Assembly (NCBI RefSeq): GCF_014284235.1
Contig: NZ_JACOGD010000001.1
Coordinates: 1-64,000, forward strand
Reading direction: 5' to 3'
Source of the DNA: Cognatundibacterium curvum
GTDB lineage: Bacteria; Pseudomonadota; Gammaproteobacteria; Burkholderiales; Burkholderiaceae_D
DNA: 64,000 bases
Shown: positions 27,373 through 36,437 of the stretch, in pieces
Numbering within the stretch: the first letter of the stretch is position 1
How the letters are laid out: each line of letters starts with the position of its first letter
The notes under the pieces: generated by a model
The model's input: only the letters and a program-made list of their open reading frames with translations
What the model was told of the DNA's origin: nothing
Database searches by the model: none
Position numbers and translations under genes: made by a program

Positions 27373-29442
27373 ATGAAAACACCTTTACTCCGCTTAAAAC
27401 GCAGTGCCCTGGCAGTGGCCTGTGGCTTGCTCAGCTTGTCCGCTGCAGCGCAGAGCCCCGCACAAAAGGCGACGCCTGCTGCGAGCAATGCCTTTGTGCT
27501 GGAAGCGCATACCATGGATTTGAAAGCCGATCCATGCACCAGTTTCTTTGAATATGCGAATGGCTTGTGGCTCAAAAATAATCCTATCCCGGCGGATCGT
27601 TCGCGTTACAGCGCGTACGATGAAGTGACTGAGCGTAATCTGCTCGCATTGAAAGAAATCGCAGAGCTGGCCGCTGCCAGCCAGTCACCGGATGCGCAAC
27701 AGCGCCTGGTTGGTAATTTCTATGCAAGCGGCATGGATGAAGCCCGTATCGAGCGCGAAGGCGCCCAGCCTTTGCAGGCGCAGTTTAAGCTGATCGATGC
27801 CATCAGCGATAAAGCCGGTTTGATACGCGTCATCGCGCAATTGCACCAGCAAGGCGTGATGCCGTTGTTTGGTTTTTCCGTCGATCAGGATTTGAAAGAC
27901 AGCAAGCGTTATATTCCGCAGCTGGGTCAGGGTGGTCTGGGTTTGCCAGACCGTGATTACTACCTGAAGAATGATGCGAAGACCAAGGAGATCCGCGCGC
28001 AATACCTGGCCTATATGAAGCAGATTTTTAGTTTGCTGGGTGAGGACGCGGCACAGTCTGCGCAGCATGCGGCACAAGTAATGGCACTGGAAACCCGGCT
28101 GGCGAAAGCCTCGCTGACCAAGGTGGAATTACGCGATCCGGCCGCCAGCTATCATCTGACCGATTTGGATGGTTTGCAAAAACAAGGTAAATCGGCTTAC
28201 TGGAGCAGCTATTTCCAAACCATAGGACTGCAGCAGCCGGGGCAACTGAACCTCGCACATCCTAAATTCTTCAGCGAAGTCGATAAGATGCTGGATGCAG
28301 TTCCGCTCGCGCAATGGAAAACCTATCTGAAATGGGATGTCGCGAACAGTCGCGCCAATTTCCTGAGTCAGGCTTTTGTGAATGCGAATTTCGATTTCTA
28401 TGGCAAAACCCTGGCCGGTACCAAGGAATTGCAACCACGCTGGAAGCGGGTGTTGGCCAATATCGATGCACAAGCAGGTGAAGCGCTGGGTCAGTTATAT
28501 GTCGCGAAATTCTTTGGGCCAGAAGCCAAGGCGGGTGTGCAGGACATGGTGCGTAATATCCAGGCGGCGATGCGTGACAGCATAGGCAAGCTGGAGTGGA
28601 TGTCCGAACAAACCAAACAGCAAGCCTACAAAAAACTCGACAGCATCGTCGTCAAGATCGGCTATCCGGATGTATGGCGCGATTATTCCAGCCTGCAAAT
28701 CGATCGCGGCTCGTATGCGGATAATGTGGCACGCGCTTCGGCATTTGAATTTCAGCGTGTGCTGTCCCGTCTTGGCAAGCCGATAGACCGCAATGAATGG
28801 GGTATGACGCCACAGACCGTGAATGCCTATTACAACCCGACCATGAATGAAATGGTGTTCCCGGCGGGTATATTGCAACCGCCGCTATACCATGTGCAGG
28901 CGGACCCGGCAGCCAATTATGGCAATACCGGCGCAACCATAGGCCATGAGCTGACCCATGCATTTGATGACGAAGGGCGTCAGTTTGACGCGGCCGGTAA
29001 TTTGAAAAGCTGGTGGACTGCACAGGATGAGAAAAAATTCCTGACCCGCGTTAAAGCGATAGAAACCCAGTTCAATGAATTCAATCCTATCGACAAATTG
29101 CATATTAATGGCAAGCTGACGGCAGGTGAAAACATTGCCGATCTGGGTGGCATGAAGATCGCCTTGCAGGCATTGCGTACTTCACTGCAGAAAAATCCTC
29201 AGCCAGCTTTGTTAGATGGCCTGACACCGGACCAGCGTTTCTTTATTGCTAATGCGCAAAGCTTCCGCAGCGCCATCCGTGATGAAATGTTACGTCTGAA
29301 AATCGCGACTGACCCACATTCTCCGGACAAGTACCGTGTGATTGCGCCACTTGCAAATATGCCGGAATTCTCGTCAGCCTTCAGCTGCCAGGGCGAACGT
29401 TCGCCCTTGCGTCAGGGGGCAAAGCGCGTAAACATCTGGTAA
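27373..29442 (+). CDS. exported M13 family metallopeptidase (PepO/neprilysin-like)
   Basis: Zinc endopeptidase of 689 residues with an N-terminal signal (about 1-27, RSALAVACGLLSLSAAAQ). The N-terminal M13 domain starts DLKADPCTSFFEYANGLW. The catalytic M13 domain has the zinc motif HELTH in GATIGHELTHAFDDEGRQFD and the third ligand and Asp in GENIADLGGMKIALQAL. The essential NAYY substrate motif appears as VNAYYNPTMNEMVFPAG. It cleaves small peptides on the hydrophobic side. It lacks the usual ribosome site and is preceded by decamer repeats. Confidence 0.93.
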   Translation: MKTPLLRLKRSALAVACGLLSLSAAAQSPAQKATPAASNAFVLEAHTMDLKADPCTSFFEYANGLWLKNNPIPADRSRYSAYDEVTERNLLALKEIAELAAASQSPDAQQRLVGNFYASGMDEARIEREGAQPLQAQFKLIDAISDKAGLIRVIAQLHQQGVMPLFGFSVDQDLKDSKRYIPQLGQGGLGLPDRDYYLKNDAKTKEIRAQYLAYMKQIFSLLGEDAAQSAQHAAQVMALETRLAKASLTKVELRDPAASYHLTDLDGLQKQGKSAYWSSYFQTIGLQQPGQLNLAHPKFFSEVDKMLDAVPLAQWKTYLKWDVANSRANFLSQAFVNANFDFYGKTLAGTKELQPRWKRVLANIDAQAGEALGQLYVAKFFGPEAKAGVQDMVRNIQAAMRDSIGKLEWMSEQTKQQAYKKLDSIVVKIGYPDVWRDYSSLQIDRGSYADNVARASAFEFQRVLSRLGKPIDRNEWGMTPQTVNAYYNPTMNEMVFPAGILQPPLYHVQADPAANYGNTGATIGHELTHAFDDEGRQFDAAGNLKSWWTAQDEKKFLTRVKAIETQFNEFNPIDKLHINGKLTAGENIADLGGMKIALQALRTSLQKNPQPALLDGLTPDQRFFIANAQSFRSAIRDEMLRLKIATDPHSPDKYRVIAPLANMPEFSSAFSCQGERSPLRQGAKRVNIW

Positions 29443-29607
29443 CAGCGTATACTAGTGCTAAATTAGCGCTGAATTAACGCTGAGTTGTCTCTGCGATCAG
29501 ACTGCAGCGGGGTGAAAATCATGATTTTTGCCCCGCTGTTTTATTGAAAGTTTGATACTTCATAGCGCAGCCCACAGCCAAACACCTTGTTATTTTGAGC
29601 CAGAACC

Positions 29608-30744
29608 ATGATGGAAAACACCAAAGTCATCGAATTTGAACGCCCTCAGATGGAAGAGGGCAGCAGTTGTACCGCCAATGCCTGGGCACGTGTGCCGGAA
29701 GCACCAAGTGCTGAAGAAAAACAGGTACTGAAAGAAAAAATACGCCGCCTGCTCAAAGAAAAACAGGCCGTGCTGGTGGCGCATTACTACGTCGATGCAG
29801 AATTGCAGGACCTGGCTGAAGAAACTGGCGGCTGCGTATCCGATTCGCTGGAAATGGCACGTTTCGGACGCGACCATGCCGCCAAAACCCTGATTGTGGC
29901 CGGTGTGCGCTTCATGGGTGAAACCGCCAAAATCCTGAGCCCGGAAAAAACTATTTTGATGCCAGATCTGGATGCGACCTGTTCGCTTGATCTTGGGTGC
30001 GATGCCACCGAATTCGCCGCATTCTGCGATGCGCATCCTGACCGTACTGTAGTCGTCTATGCCAATACCAGCGCGGCAGTCAAAGCACGTGCCGACTGGA
30101 TGGTAACTTCCAGCATAGGCCTCGATATCGTGGCACATCTGCATGCGCAGGGTAAGAAAATTTTATGGGCACCGGATAAACATCTGGGTGGCTATATTCA
30201 AAAGCAGACTGGTGCCGATATGCTGTTATGGCAGGGTTCCTGCCTGGTACATGATGAATTCAAAGGCATAGAGCTTGATGTGCTCAAGGCCGAATATCCG
30301 CATGCCAAGGTGCTGGTACATCCGGAATCCCCGGCTGCCGTGGTGGCACAGGCCGATGTGGTCGGCTCTACCTCGCAACTGATCCATGCCGCCCAGACGC
30401 TGGATGCACAGGAATTCATCGTCGCCACCGACAATGGCATCCTGCATAAGATGCAAATGGCCGCACCGGGTAAGCGTTTCATCGTTGCACCGACTGCGGG
30501 TAACAGCGCCACCTGTAAGAGCTGTGCGCATTGCCCGTGGATGGCAATGAATGGCTTGCGCAACTTGCTGGCTGTGCTGGAGCAGGGCAATAATGAAATT
30601 CAGGTTGAGCCTGCGACGGCGGAAAAAGCCAAGCTGTGCATTAACCGTATGCTGGATTTTGCGGCTGCGAAGAAAGCCAATGTACGTCCATCCGGCGACC
30701 TGGCTAAAGATGGTGCTCTGTTCCAGAACATAGGCCCGGCCTGA
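29608..30744 (+). CDS. nadA: quinolinate synthase
   Basis: Condenses iminoaspartate with dihydroxyacetone phosphate to quinolinate in NAD synthesis; it is a [4Fe-4S] enzyme. It is 378 residues. The three cluster cysteines are placed as in the family: [20 protein letters not shown] and [13 protein letters not shown]. The substrate motifs [15 protein letters not shown] and [19 protein letters not shown] are present. Two adjacent ATGs (29608, 29611) could start translation. It is followed by nadC 77 bases downstream. Confidence 0.96.
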   Translation: MMENTKVIEFERPQMEEGSSCTANAWARVPEAPSAEEKQVLKEKIRRLLKEKQAVLVAHYYVDAELQDLAEETGGCVSDSLEMARFGRDHAAKTLIVAGVRFMGETAKILSPEKTILMPDLDATCSLDLGCDATEFAAFCDAHPDRTVVVYANTSAAVKARADWMVTSSIGLDIVAHLHAQGKKILWAPDKHLGGYIQKQTGADMLLWQGSCLVHDEFKGIELDVLKAEYPHAKVLVHPESPAAVVAQADVVGSTSQLIHAAQTLDAQEFIVATDNGILHKMQMAAPGKRFIVAPTAGNSATCKSCAHCPWMAMNGLRNLLAVLEQGNNEIQVEPATAEKAKLCINRMLDFAAAKKANVRPSGDLAKDGALFQNIGPA

Positions 30745-30821
30745 TCCAGCGCCCGCCAGCAGACGGCAAACTAAGCACCCAATCAAACTGAAGACACTGA
30801 ACAAGAACAGAATTCAATCAT

Positions 30822-31691
30822 ATGTCCAGCAATTTACAAAACAAACACTTCCCTTTTGATGCCGATTTACAGTCTGCGTTTGAGCGCAATGTGCGCGATG
30901 CGCTGGCTGAAGATGTGGGTGCTGCTGACCTGACCGGTTTGCTGGTGCCGACAGAACAAATGGTGCAGGCACAGGTTATCGTGCGTGAAGACGCGATACT
31001 GTGCGGAGCACCCTGGTTCGATGCGGTGATGCAGGCTTGCGATCAGCGCATACGCGTCGAATGGCAATATGCCGAGGGCGATGCAATGACTGCCAATTCC
31101 GTCGTTTGCAAAATCCAGGCACCTGCGCGTGCCTTGCTGACGGCTGAACGCTCGGCACTCAATTTCCTGCAAATGTTATCGGCGGTTGCGACAGCGACTG
31201 CGCATTATGTGGAACTGATTGCGGGTACCACGGCCTCCATTCTGGATACCCGCAAAACCCTGCCTGGTATGCGACTGGCGCAGAAATACGCAGTCCGTGT
31301 CGGTGGTGGTAAAAACCAGCGTCTGGCTTTGTATGATGGCATCCTGATTAAGGAAAACCATATCGCCGCCGCAGGCGGTATCGCACCTGCCATGCAGCAT
31401 GCACTGGCGCTGAATGCGGGTGTCAGCATACAAATCGAAGTAGAAAACCTGGATGAGCTGCATGCCGCGCTGAATGCAGGTGCGACTTCTATTTTGCTCG
31501 ATAACTTCAATACCGACATGATGCGCGAAGCTGTCAGCATCAATGCGGGCCGTGCCTTGCTCGAAGCTTCAGGCGGCGTCGATCAGCGCTCGGTACGTGC
31601 GATTGCTGAAACCGGTGTCGACCGTATTTCTATCGGCAGCCTGACCAAAGATATCAAAGCTACCGACTACTCACTGCGGGTACTGGCTTAA
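30822..31691 (+). CDS. nadC: nicotinate-nucleotide pyrophosphorylase (carboxylating)
   Basis: Converts quinolinate and PRPP to nicotinate mononucleotide. It is 289 residues, full length. Motifs: TAERSALNFLQMLSAVAT, ILDTRKTLPGMRLAQKYAV, GGGKNQRLALYDGILIKENH, EVENLDELHAAL and SGGVDQRSVRAIAETGVD. It forms an operon with nadA. nadB is in this window too but 8.8 kb away and on the other strand. Confidence 0.96.
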   Translation: MSSNLQNKHFPFDADLQSAFERNVRDALAEDVGAADLTGLLVPTEQMVQAQVIVREDAILCGAPWFDAVMQACDQRIRVEWQYAEGDAMTANSVVCKIQAPARALLTAERSALNFLQMLSAVATATAHYVELIAGTTASILDTRKTLPGMRLAQKYAVRVGGGKNQRLALYDGILIKENHIAAAGGIAPAMQHALALNAGVSIQIEVENLDELHAALNAGATSILLDNFNTDMMREAVSINAGRALLEASGGVDQRSVRAIAETGVDRISIGSLTKDIKATDYSLRVLA

Positions 31692-31903
31692 TTGAGGCCG
31701 TCACTGCGCCTAACGTGCACTCCTGCTCAGCCTTGGTCTGTTTGTCTGAGCGGGCAGTGTGCAGATGGGCTCCCGTTTATCTGCTGTATCTACCACTTGA
31801 GCCAAAGCTGCTGCCACTGATCGCAGCGCGGATGTGATGCCTGTTTTGATTGTTTATGCTGTTCTCACTGACACCAGATTTCAATCACACTAAGGAGAAC
31901 AGC

Positions 31904-32218
31904 ATGAACACCACGAACGATACCAACAACACAAACAACACTAACAGTAACAAGGACAGCGCATCAAATCCGGTGCTGGACTTTTGCCTGAATCTGGGTG
32001 CTACCTTGCGTTACTTCTGGCAATCTTATGTGATCCGCGTTGCAGCGACCAGCTGGAAACGCTGTCTGGCTGCGTGTTTTCTGGCCTTGTTGTTGGGAGC
32101 AATGCTGGCTTTGCCTGGCCTGGTATTCATATTGGTACTCACGACGCTGCTGGTCAAATGCCTCGTTCCGCAAGCGGTAAAGGCGGTGGAAGTTATTGAA
32201 CAGGATGGCAGGGAGTAA
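31904..32218 (+). CDS. small membrane protein homologous to the next gene's sensor domain
   Basis: A protein of 104 residues from ATG 31904, behind a strong AAGGAG site. The first 20 residues are almost only Asn, Thr, Ser and Lys. From NPVLDFCLNLGATLRYFW onward it aligns without gaps to the N-terminus of the kinase encoded 5 bases downstream (NPVLDAVLNMLETVRILW), including the two membrane segments and the following VKCLV / IKSLA. It ends where the kinase continues into its coiled coil. It has no catalytic domain. It looks like a free-standing duplicate of the membrane input domain, co-translated with the kinase. Confidence 0.8.
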   Translation: MNTTNDTNNTNNTNSNKDSASNPVLDFCLNLGATLRYFWQSYVIRVAATSWKRCLAACFLALLLGAMLALPGLVFILVLTTLLVKCLVPQAVKAVEVIEQDGRE

Positions 32219-32222
32219 ACAC

Positions 32223-33104
32223 ATGCAACCCAAAGATGACAATCCGGTATTGGATGCCGTACTGAATATGCTGGAAACGGTACGCATTCTGTGGTGGCGT
32301 TTTTTTGACTGGCTGGCCGTGGTGCCGTGGAAAAAACTGCTGTTGGTCTCGCTACTGGTGATGATCATAGGCGGCATGTTGGGATTAGGCGCTTTGCCAC
32401 CGGTGCTGGTGTTGTCTTCGGTATTGATCAAGAGCCTGGCTGGTGGCAAGCGACGTGCCGAAATGGCCGCCACGGCAGCCGCCAGCCGCGCCGACCGTGA
32501 GGCGCTGGAACGGCGTGTAATAGAGGCTGAAATGGCTGCTTTGCAGGCGCAGATAGAGCCACACTTTCTGTTCAATACCCTGGCCCTGATCGGACAATTG
32601 ATAGAAACCGATGCTGCGCGTGCTGCGCTGGTTCATGCCGACCTGATCCGCTATCTGCGTGCAGCACTGCCACAAATGCGCCAGCCCGGCATGGGCAGGC
32701 TGGGGCAGCAAATCGACTTGTCGCGCGCTTATCTGAACATTATGCAAGCCAGGATGCAGGAGCGCCTGAGTTATCAGATTGAGGTGCCTGAGGCTTTAGC
32801 GCAGGCGCAATTCCCTTCGATGATGATACAGACGCTGGTGGAAAATGCGATTAAACATGGCCTGGAGCCAAAGACTGATGGTGGCCACATACATATCCAT
32901 GCCAGCAGCGATGCACACCATATCCTGCTGCGGGTCAGCGATAATGGTATCGGTCTGAATCCGCATGCCGAGGATGGGGTAGGGCTGAGTAATATCCGCG
33001 AACGGCTGCAGGCCTTATATGGTATCCGCGCCGCGCTGATCACTGAAATTCCTGAATCCGGCGGCGCCAGTTTTACGCTGCAGATTCCGCTGGAAGCCGC
33101 TTAG
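32223..33104 (+). CDS. LytS-type sensor histidine kinase
   Basis: Histidine kinase of 293 residues from ATG 32223 (an ATG at 32196 lies inside the preceding gene). The input domain (about 7-80) is two close membrane helices without a real periplasmic domain. A short alanine-rich coiled coil follows (about 83-108). The His_kinase block is LQAQIEPHFLFNTLALIGQL and the ATPase part has MIQTLVENAIKHGLEP, LRVSDNGIGL and GVGLSNIRERLQALYG. It precedes its LytTR regulator by 30 bases. The upstream partner duplicates its membrane domain. Confidence 0.9.
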   Translation: MQPKDDNPVLDAVLNMLETVRILWWRFFDWLAVVPWKKLLLVSLLVMIIGGMLGLGALPPVLVLSSVLIKSLAGGKRRAEMAATAAASRADREALERRVIEAEMAALQAQIEPHFLFNTLALIGQLIETDAARAALVHADLIRYLRAALPQMRQPGMGRLGQQIDLSRAYLNIMQARMQERLSYQIEVPEALAQAQFPSMMIQTLVENAIKHGLEPKTDGGHIHIHASSDAHHILLRVSDNGIGLNPHAEDGVGLSNIRERLQALYGIRAALITEIPESGGASFTLQIPLEAA

Positions 33105-33134
33105 CAAAACACTGATGAATTTACTTCGGAGCGC

Positions 33135-33959
33135 ATGATGCAAAGAACAGCAATGATCGTGGATGATGAAGCGCCTATGCGCGACCTGTTACGCAGCCGC
33201 TTGCGTACGGTCTGGCCGGACTTGCAGATAGTCGCTGAGGCAGCGAACGGAATTGCGGCGCTGGAACAGGCTGCGCTGAGTCAGCCTGACATCGTATTTC
33301 TGGATATACGCATGCCCGGTAAAAATGGCATAGAAGCAGCGGCGGAATTGGCTGGTAAGGCACAACTGGTGTTCGTGACAGCCTACAATGATTACGCGAT
33401 TGCCGCTTTTGAGCGAGGAGCGATGGATTATCTGCTCAAGCCGGTTGAGACAGATCGTTTACAGCAAACCTGCGAGCGTTTGCAGCAGCGGCTGCAAGAG
33501 CGCGATGCCGCCAAAAGTGCAGCCAAGCCAGCAGATGCAGGTGCTGCGCCGCTTGTGACCGCTATCTCGGCCAAGGCGACGCAGGTCCAGGATTTACTGA
33601 CCCAGCTGATGCAGCAGCAAGGCGCGAACAAAGAGTATCTGCGCTGGATACAGGCCAGTGTCGGCAATGCTTTGCGCATGATCAGCACCAAAGAAATTCT
33701 GTATTTTAAATCGGATGAAAAATACACCCTGGTGCAGACGGCACAGGCTGAATACCTGATCCGCAAATCGCTGAAAGAACTGGAAGATGAACTGGACCCG
33801 CAAGAATTCTGGCGCATCCATCGTTCGGCCATCGTGAGTGTGTCCGCGATTGCCGAAGTCAGCCGCGATTTTCGCGGCCGCTTGATGCTGAGCGTTAAAG
33901 GCCAGCCGGAAAAGCTGGAAGTCAGCCGCAACCACACGCATTTGTTTCAGCAGATGTAG
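33135..33959 (+). CDS. LytTR-family response regulator
   Basis: Response regulator of 274 residues, partner of the kinase just upstream. The receiver has DDEAPMRDLL, Asp in IVFLDIRMPGKNGIEA and Lys in DYLLKPVETDRL. A long Ala/Gln-rich linker (about 115-160) leads to a LytTR domain with EILYFKSDEKYTLVQTAQAE and FWRIHRSAIVSVSAIAEV. It starts at 33135 or the adjacent ATG 33138, behind GGAG. The operon may end here, as the following gene differs strongly in base composition. Confidence 0.9.
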   Translation: MMQRTAMIVDDEAPMRDLLRSRLRTVWPDLQIVAEAANGIAALEQAALSQPDIVFLDIRMPGKNGIEAAAELAGKAQLVFVTAYNDYAIAAFERGAMDYLLKPVETDRLQQTCERLQQRLQERDAAKSAAKPADAGAAPLVTAISAKATQVQDLLTQLMQQQGANKEYLRWIQASVGNALRMISTKEILYFKSDEKYTLVQTAQAEYLIRKSLKELEDELDPQEFWRIHRSAIVSVSAIAEVSRDFRGRLMLSVKGQPEKLEVSRNHTHLFQQM

Positions 33960-33996
33960 TCTTCGACCTTAGACTTCAGATGGAGGTAGATAAAAA

Positions 33997-35091
33997 ATGG
34001 TGAATCGCGTTTACGAAAGTCAAAAATGTAGTTTAAGGTTTTCAAAGAAAGACATCTCTAGAGCAGGGCATTCAATTAGGCATGGTTGCGTTGACGAAGA
34101 GCGCAGGCATGCTATTGAAAAAATTCAGAATTATCGCGAGATTCATTTGTACCCTTTGATGCTAATTAAGAATCATATTGATAGTGCAACAAAACGAGTA
34201 TCAAAGAACGCAACTGTGGTGAGACGGTTGAAAATGCTTTCCACGATTATTCATAAATTAGAACGTCCAACTCTGGATGGGCAGAGGGAAAACGCGATTG
34301 ATCTGACGCGAATGCAGGATATAGGTGGTTGTCGAGCAATAGTTGCAAACCTCCGGCAGTTGAATGAATTGCGCGAAAGGCTTGGTAAGAGTCGCTCAAT
34401 ACACAGAATAACAAAAACTTATGATTATTTAACTCCTAAAGAAAGCGGTTATGGTGGTGTGCATCTTGTGTACAGTTGTTTTTCTGGTGCAGAAATAGAC
34501 AGTCAGTGGAAGAACACAAAAATAGAAGTGCAATTACGAACCGAACTTCAACATGCGTGGGCAACGTCATTAGAAATTATAGATACCCTTGAAAATTTTA
34601 ATTTAAAGACTTCAGTTGATGGACACGTTGAATGGAGGCGATTTTTTAAAATTGCTGGGATTTTGGTGGCGCACAAAGAGGGGGCAGTTGTACTGGAGCA
34701 GAAACTACTCGATGAGAGTATTGATGAGTTAAGGCTTCTGGAAACTCAGCTAGAAGTTCGGAAAAGGCTTGCTAAATACAATGTAGCAATGCGGTTAACA
34801 ACGGGTAACGCAAGTTTAACAATTAAAAAAGTTCGGCCTGATGACTTGTACTTAGTGAGATTGTTTAGGGTGGACGAATCTCGATTTAAAGGTACGGTGA
34901 CACCATATCGGGCAAGAGATAAGAATGAGGCACTACAGAAACTCGCCGAAAGTGAATCTTCGAGTGACCTTGTGGCAGCGGTTATCGTTTCTGCCAAAAA
35001 TGTTAAAAACTTAAAGAAAGCATATCCAAATTATTTGGGTTCAACAAAAGTGTTTAGGGATTTTTTAGTTTCATATCTTGATCCAAGATAA
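33997..35091 (+). CDS. RelA/SpoT nucleotidyltransferase-domain protein in an AT-rich segment
   Basis: A 364-residue protein with a (p)ppGpp synthetase-like domain in its middle. The ATP-site pattern is RRLKMLSTIIHKL (76-88), the metal site is MQDIGGCRAIV (106-116), the G-loop is DYLTPKESGYGGVH (143-156) and EVQLRTELQHAWA (177-189) completes the fold. The stacking Tyr152, Lys148, the Glu-Gln-Arg-Thr box and the Asp are kept. The usual NGYRSLH is changed to SGYGGVH. No HD hydrolase, TGS or ACT domain is present. The C-terminal 150 residues are unrecognised. Codon use is visibly AT-rich compared with both neighbours, which suggests recent import. Such stand-alone synthetases include housekeeping small alarmone synthetases and toxSAS toxins; which this is cannot be decided. 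Confidence 0.82.
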   Translation: MVNRVYESQKCSLRFSKKDISRAGHSIRHGCVDEERRHAIEKIQNYREIHLYPLMLIKNHIDSATKRVSKNATVVRRLKMLSTIIHKLERPTLDGQRENAIDLTRMQDIGGCRAIVANLRQLNELRERLGKSRSIHRITKTYDYLTPKESGYGGVHLVYSCFSGAEIDSQWKNTKIEVQLRTELQHAWATSLEIIDTLENFNLKTSVDGHVEWRRFFKIAGILVAHKEGAVVLEQKLLDESIDELRLLETQLEVRKRLAKYNVAMRLTTGNASLTIKKVRPDDLYLVRLFRVDESRFKGTVTPYRARDKNEALQKLAESESSSDLVAAVIVSAKNVKNLKKAYPNYLGSTKVFRDFLVSYLDPR

Positions 35092-35204
35092 CTTTGTTCA
35101 ATGTTGGTAGCCCCATTCGGGAATGAAAGCAGCTTCGTATCTATAAATGGATTAAAGAAACTGTTTTCGGTTTTGGGAGCTAAATTCACTAATTGCAAAA
35201 TAAT

Positions 35205-36437
35205 TTAGTCACTGCGTAAAGCTGCAATCGGGTCCAGTTCCGCTGCTTTGCGCGCTGGGAATACGCCAAAACCCAGACCCACTGCGATACAGGCTGCGAC
35301 CGCCGCGGCCAGGCTCAGTGGTGACCACGCGACTGACCAGCCTGCCAGTGCGGCGATGCTGTAAGCTGCGATGGCACCCAACAGCAGGCCGAGCAGGGCG
35401 CCGCTGCTGGCGATGACCAGTGCTTCGGCCAGAAACTGATCGATCACATCGCGCTTTCTCGCGCCCAGCGCGCGTTTCAGACCGATTTCTTTTTTGCGCT
35501 CCAGCACATTGGCCAGCATGATGTTCATGATGCCTATGCCACCGACCAGCAGCGACACAGCGGCGATGGAACTCATGACTATGGTGAACATTTTCTGGGT
35601 TTGCTGATTTTGCCGGTACAAGCCCATAGGTACAATCAGATTGGTGTCATCTGCACCCGCATGCCTGTCTTCCACCACTTGCTGTAACACGCGCGCAGCG
35701 GCTTCCGGTGCGACCTTGCCATCCAGTTGCAGGCTAATCGCGTCAGCTTCGTCATCTATCACCGGGAAGTGAAAGCGTGCCTGCGCCGCCGCCCAAGGCA
35801 CGAACAGCCGTTCATCATCCAATCCCAGTTTGATGCCTTCGAATTCGGACTTGCTCAGGGTGCGGTCAGCCAGCACGCCCACCACCTCCAGCCAGGCATG
35901 ATTGAGCTTGATTTTTTCACCTACAGCAGGCTGATCACCGAATAACTCTTTGGCTAATCTGGGGCCCAATACGCAGACCGCTGCCAGGCTGTTATTGTCT
36001 TCCTCGCTGAACCAGCGGCCTTTACCCATTTGCAGGCCGCTGTGCTGCATATACGTATTCGAGATCGCGTAGGCTCGCCCCTCAATGACGCGCGATTGGT
36101 AGACCAGCTGATCGACCTTGATTTCTTTGCGCAGCGCCACTGAGCGCGCGCCTGGGACTACGTTTAAGGCAGCCTGCGCATCTGCCTCACTCAAGCCTAA
36201 TGAGCGGCTACGTAAATCTTTTTTGCGCTTGTAATCCATGGTCTTGCTTTCGACGATGATATTGTCGAGTCCCAGTTCAGCCACCAGCCGCAGCGCTTCG
36301 CGCTTGCTGCCTTCTCCGACAGCCAGCATGGCAACGATGGCGGCGACACCGAATACCATGCCGAGTAAGGTCAGGCCAGTGCGCAGCTTGCGGCGCTGCA
36401 GTTCTTCTACTGCTTCAAACAATAAAGCACGGTTCAT
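35205..36437 (-). CDS. MacB-like ABC transporter permease
   Basis: FtsX/MacB-type permease of 410 residues with four membrane helices: one at about 20-42 after MNRALLFEAVEELQRRKLRT, and three at the C-terminus. A large periplasmic (MacB_PCD) domain lies between. Typical motifs are TLLGMVFGVAAIVAMLAVGEG, GGIGIMNIMLANVLERKKEIG and LKRALGARKRDVIDQFLAE. It is the last gene of a four-gene operon and overlaps the preceding adaptor gene by 4 bases. The ATPase is a separate gene, unlike in E. coli MacB. Confidence 0.92.
   Translation of the reverse strand: MNRALLFEAVEELQRRKLRTGLTLLGMVFGVAAIVAMLAVGEGSKREALRLVAELGLDNIIVESKTMDYKRKKDLRSRSLGLSEADAQAALNVVPGARSVALRKEIKVDQLVYQSRVIEGRAYAISNTYMQHSGLQMGKGRWFSEEDNNSLAAVCVLGPRLAKELFGDQPAVGEKIKLNHAWLEVVGVLADRTLSKSEFEGIKLGLDDERLFVPWAAAQARFHFPVIDDEADAISLQLDGKVAPEAAARVLQQVVEDRHAGADDTNLIVPMGLYRQNQQTQKMFTIVMSSIAAVSLLVGGIGIMNIMLANVLERKKEIGLKRALGARKRDVIDQFLAEALVIASSGALLGLLLGAIAAYSIAALAGWSVAWSPLSLAAAVAACIAVGLGFGVFPARKAAELDPIAALRSD

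Noticed and set aside
31860..31970. CRISPR or tandem DNA repeat in the Asn/Thr-coding stretch of the small membrane protein
   Set aside because: The repetition comes from AAC/ACC codons within one gene; there are no spacers or constant repeats.
33997..35204. Prophage or insertion sequence around the RelA/SpoT-domain gene
   Set aside because: I found no integrase, transposase, terminal repeats or tRNA at either side; only base composition supports import.
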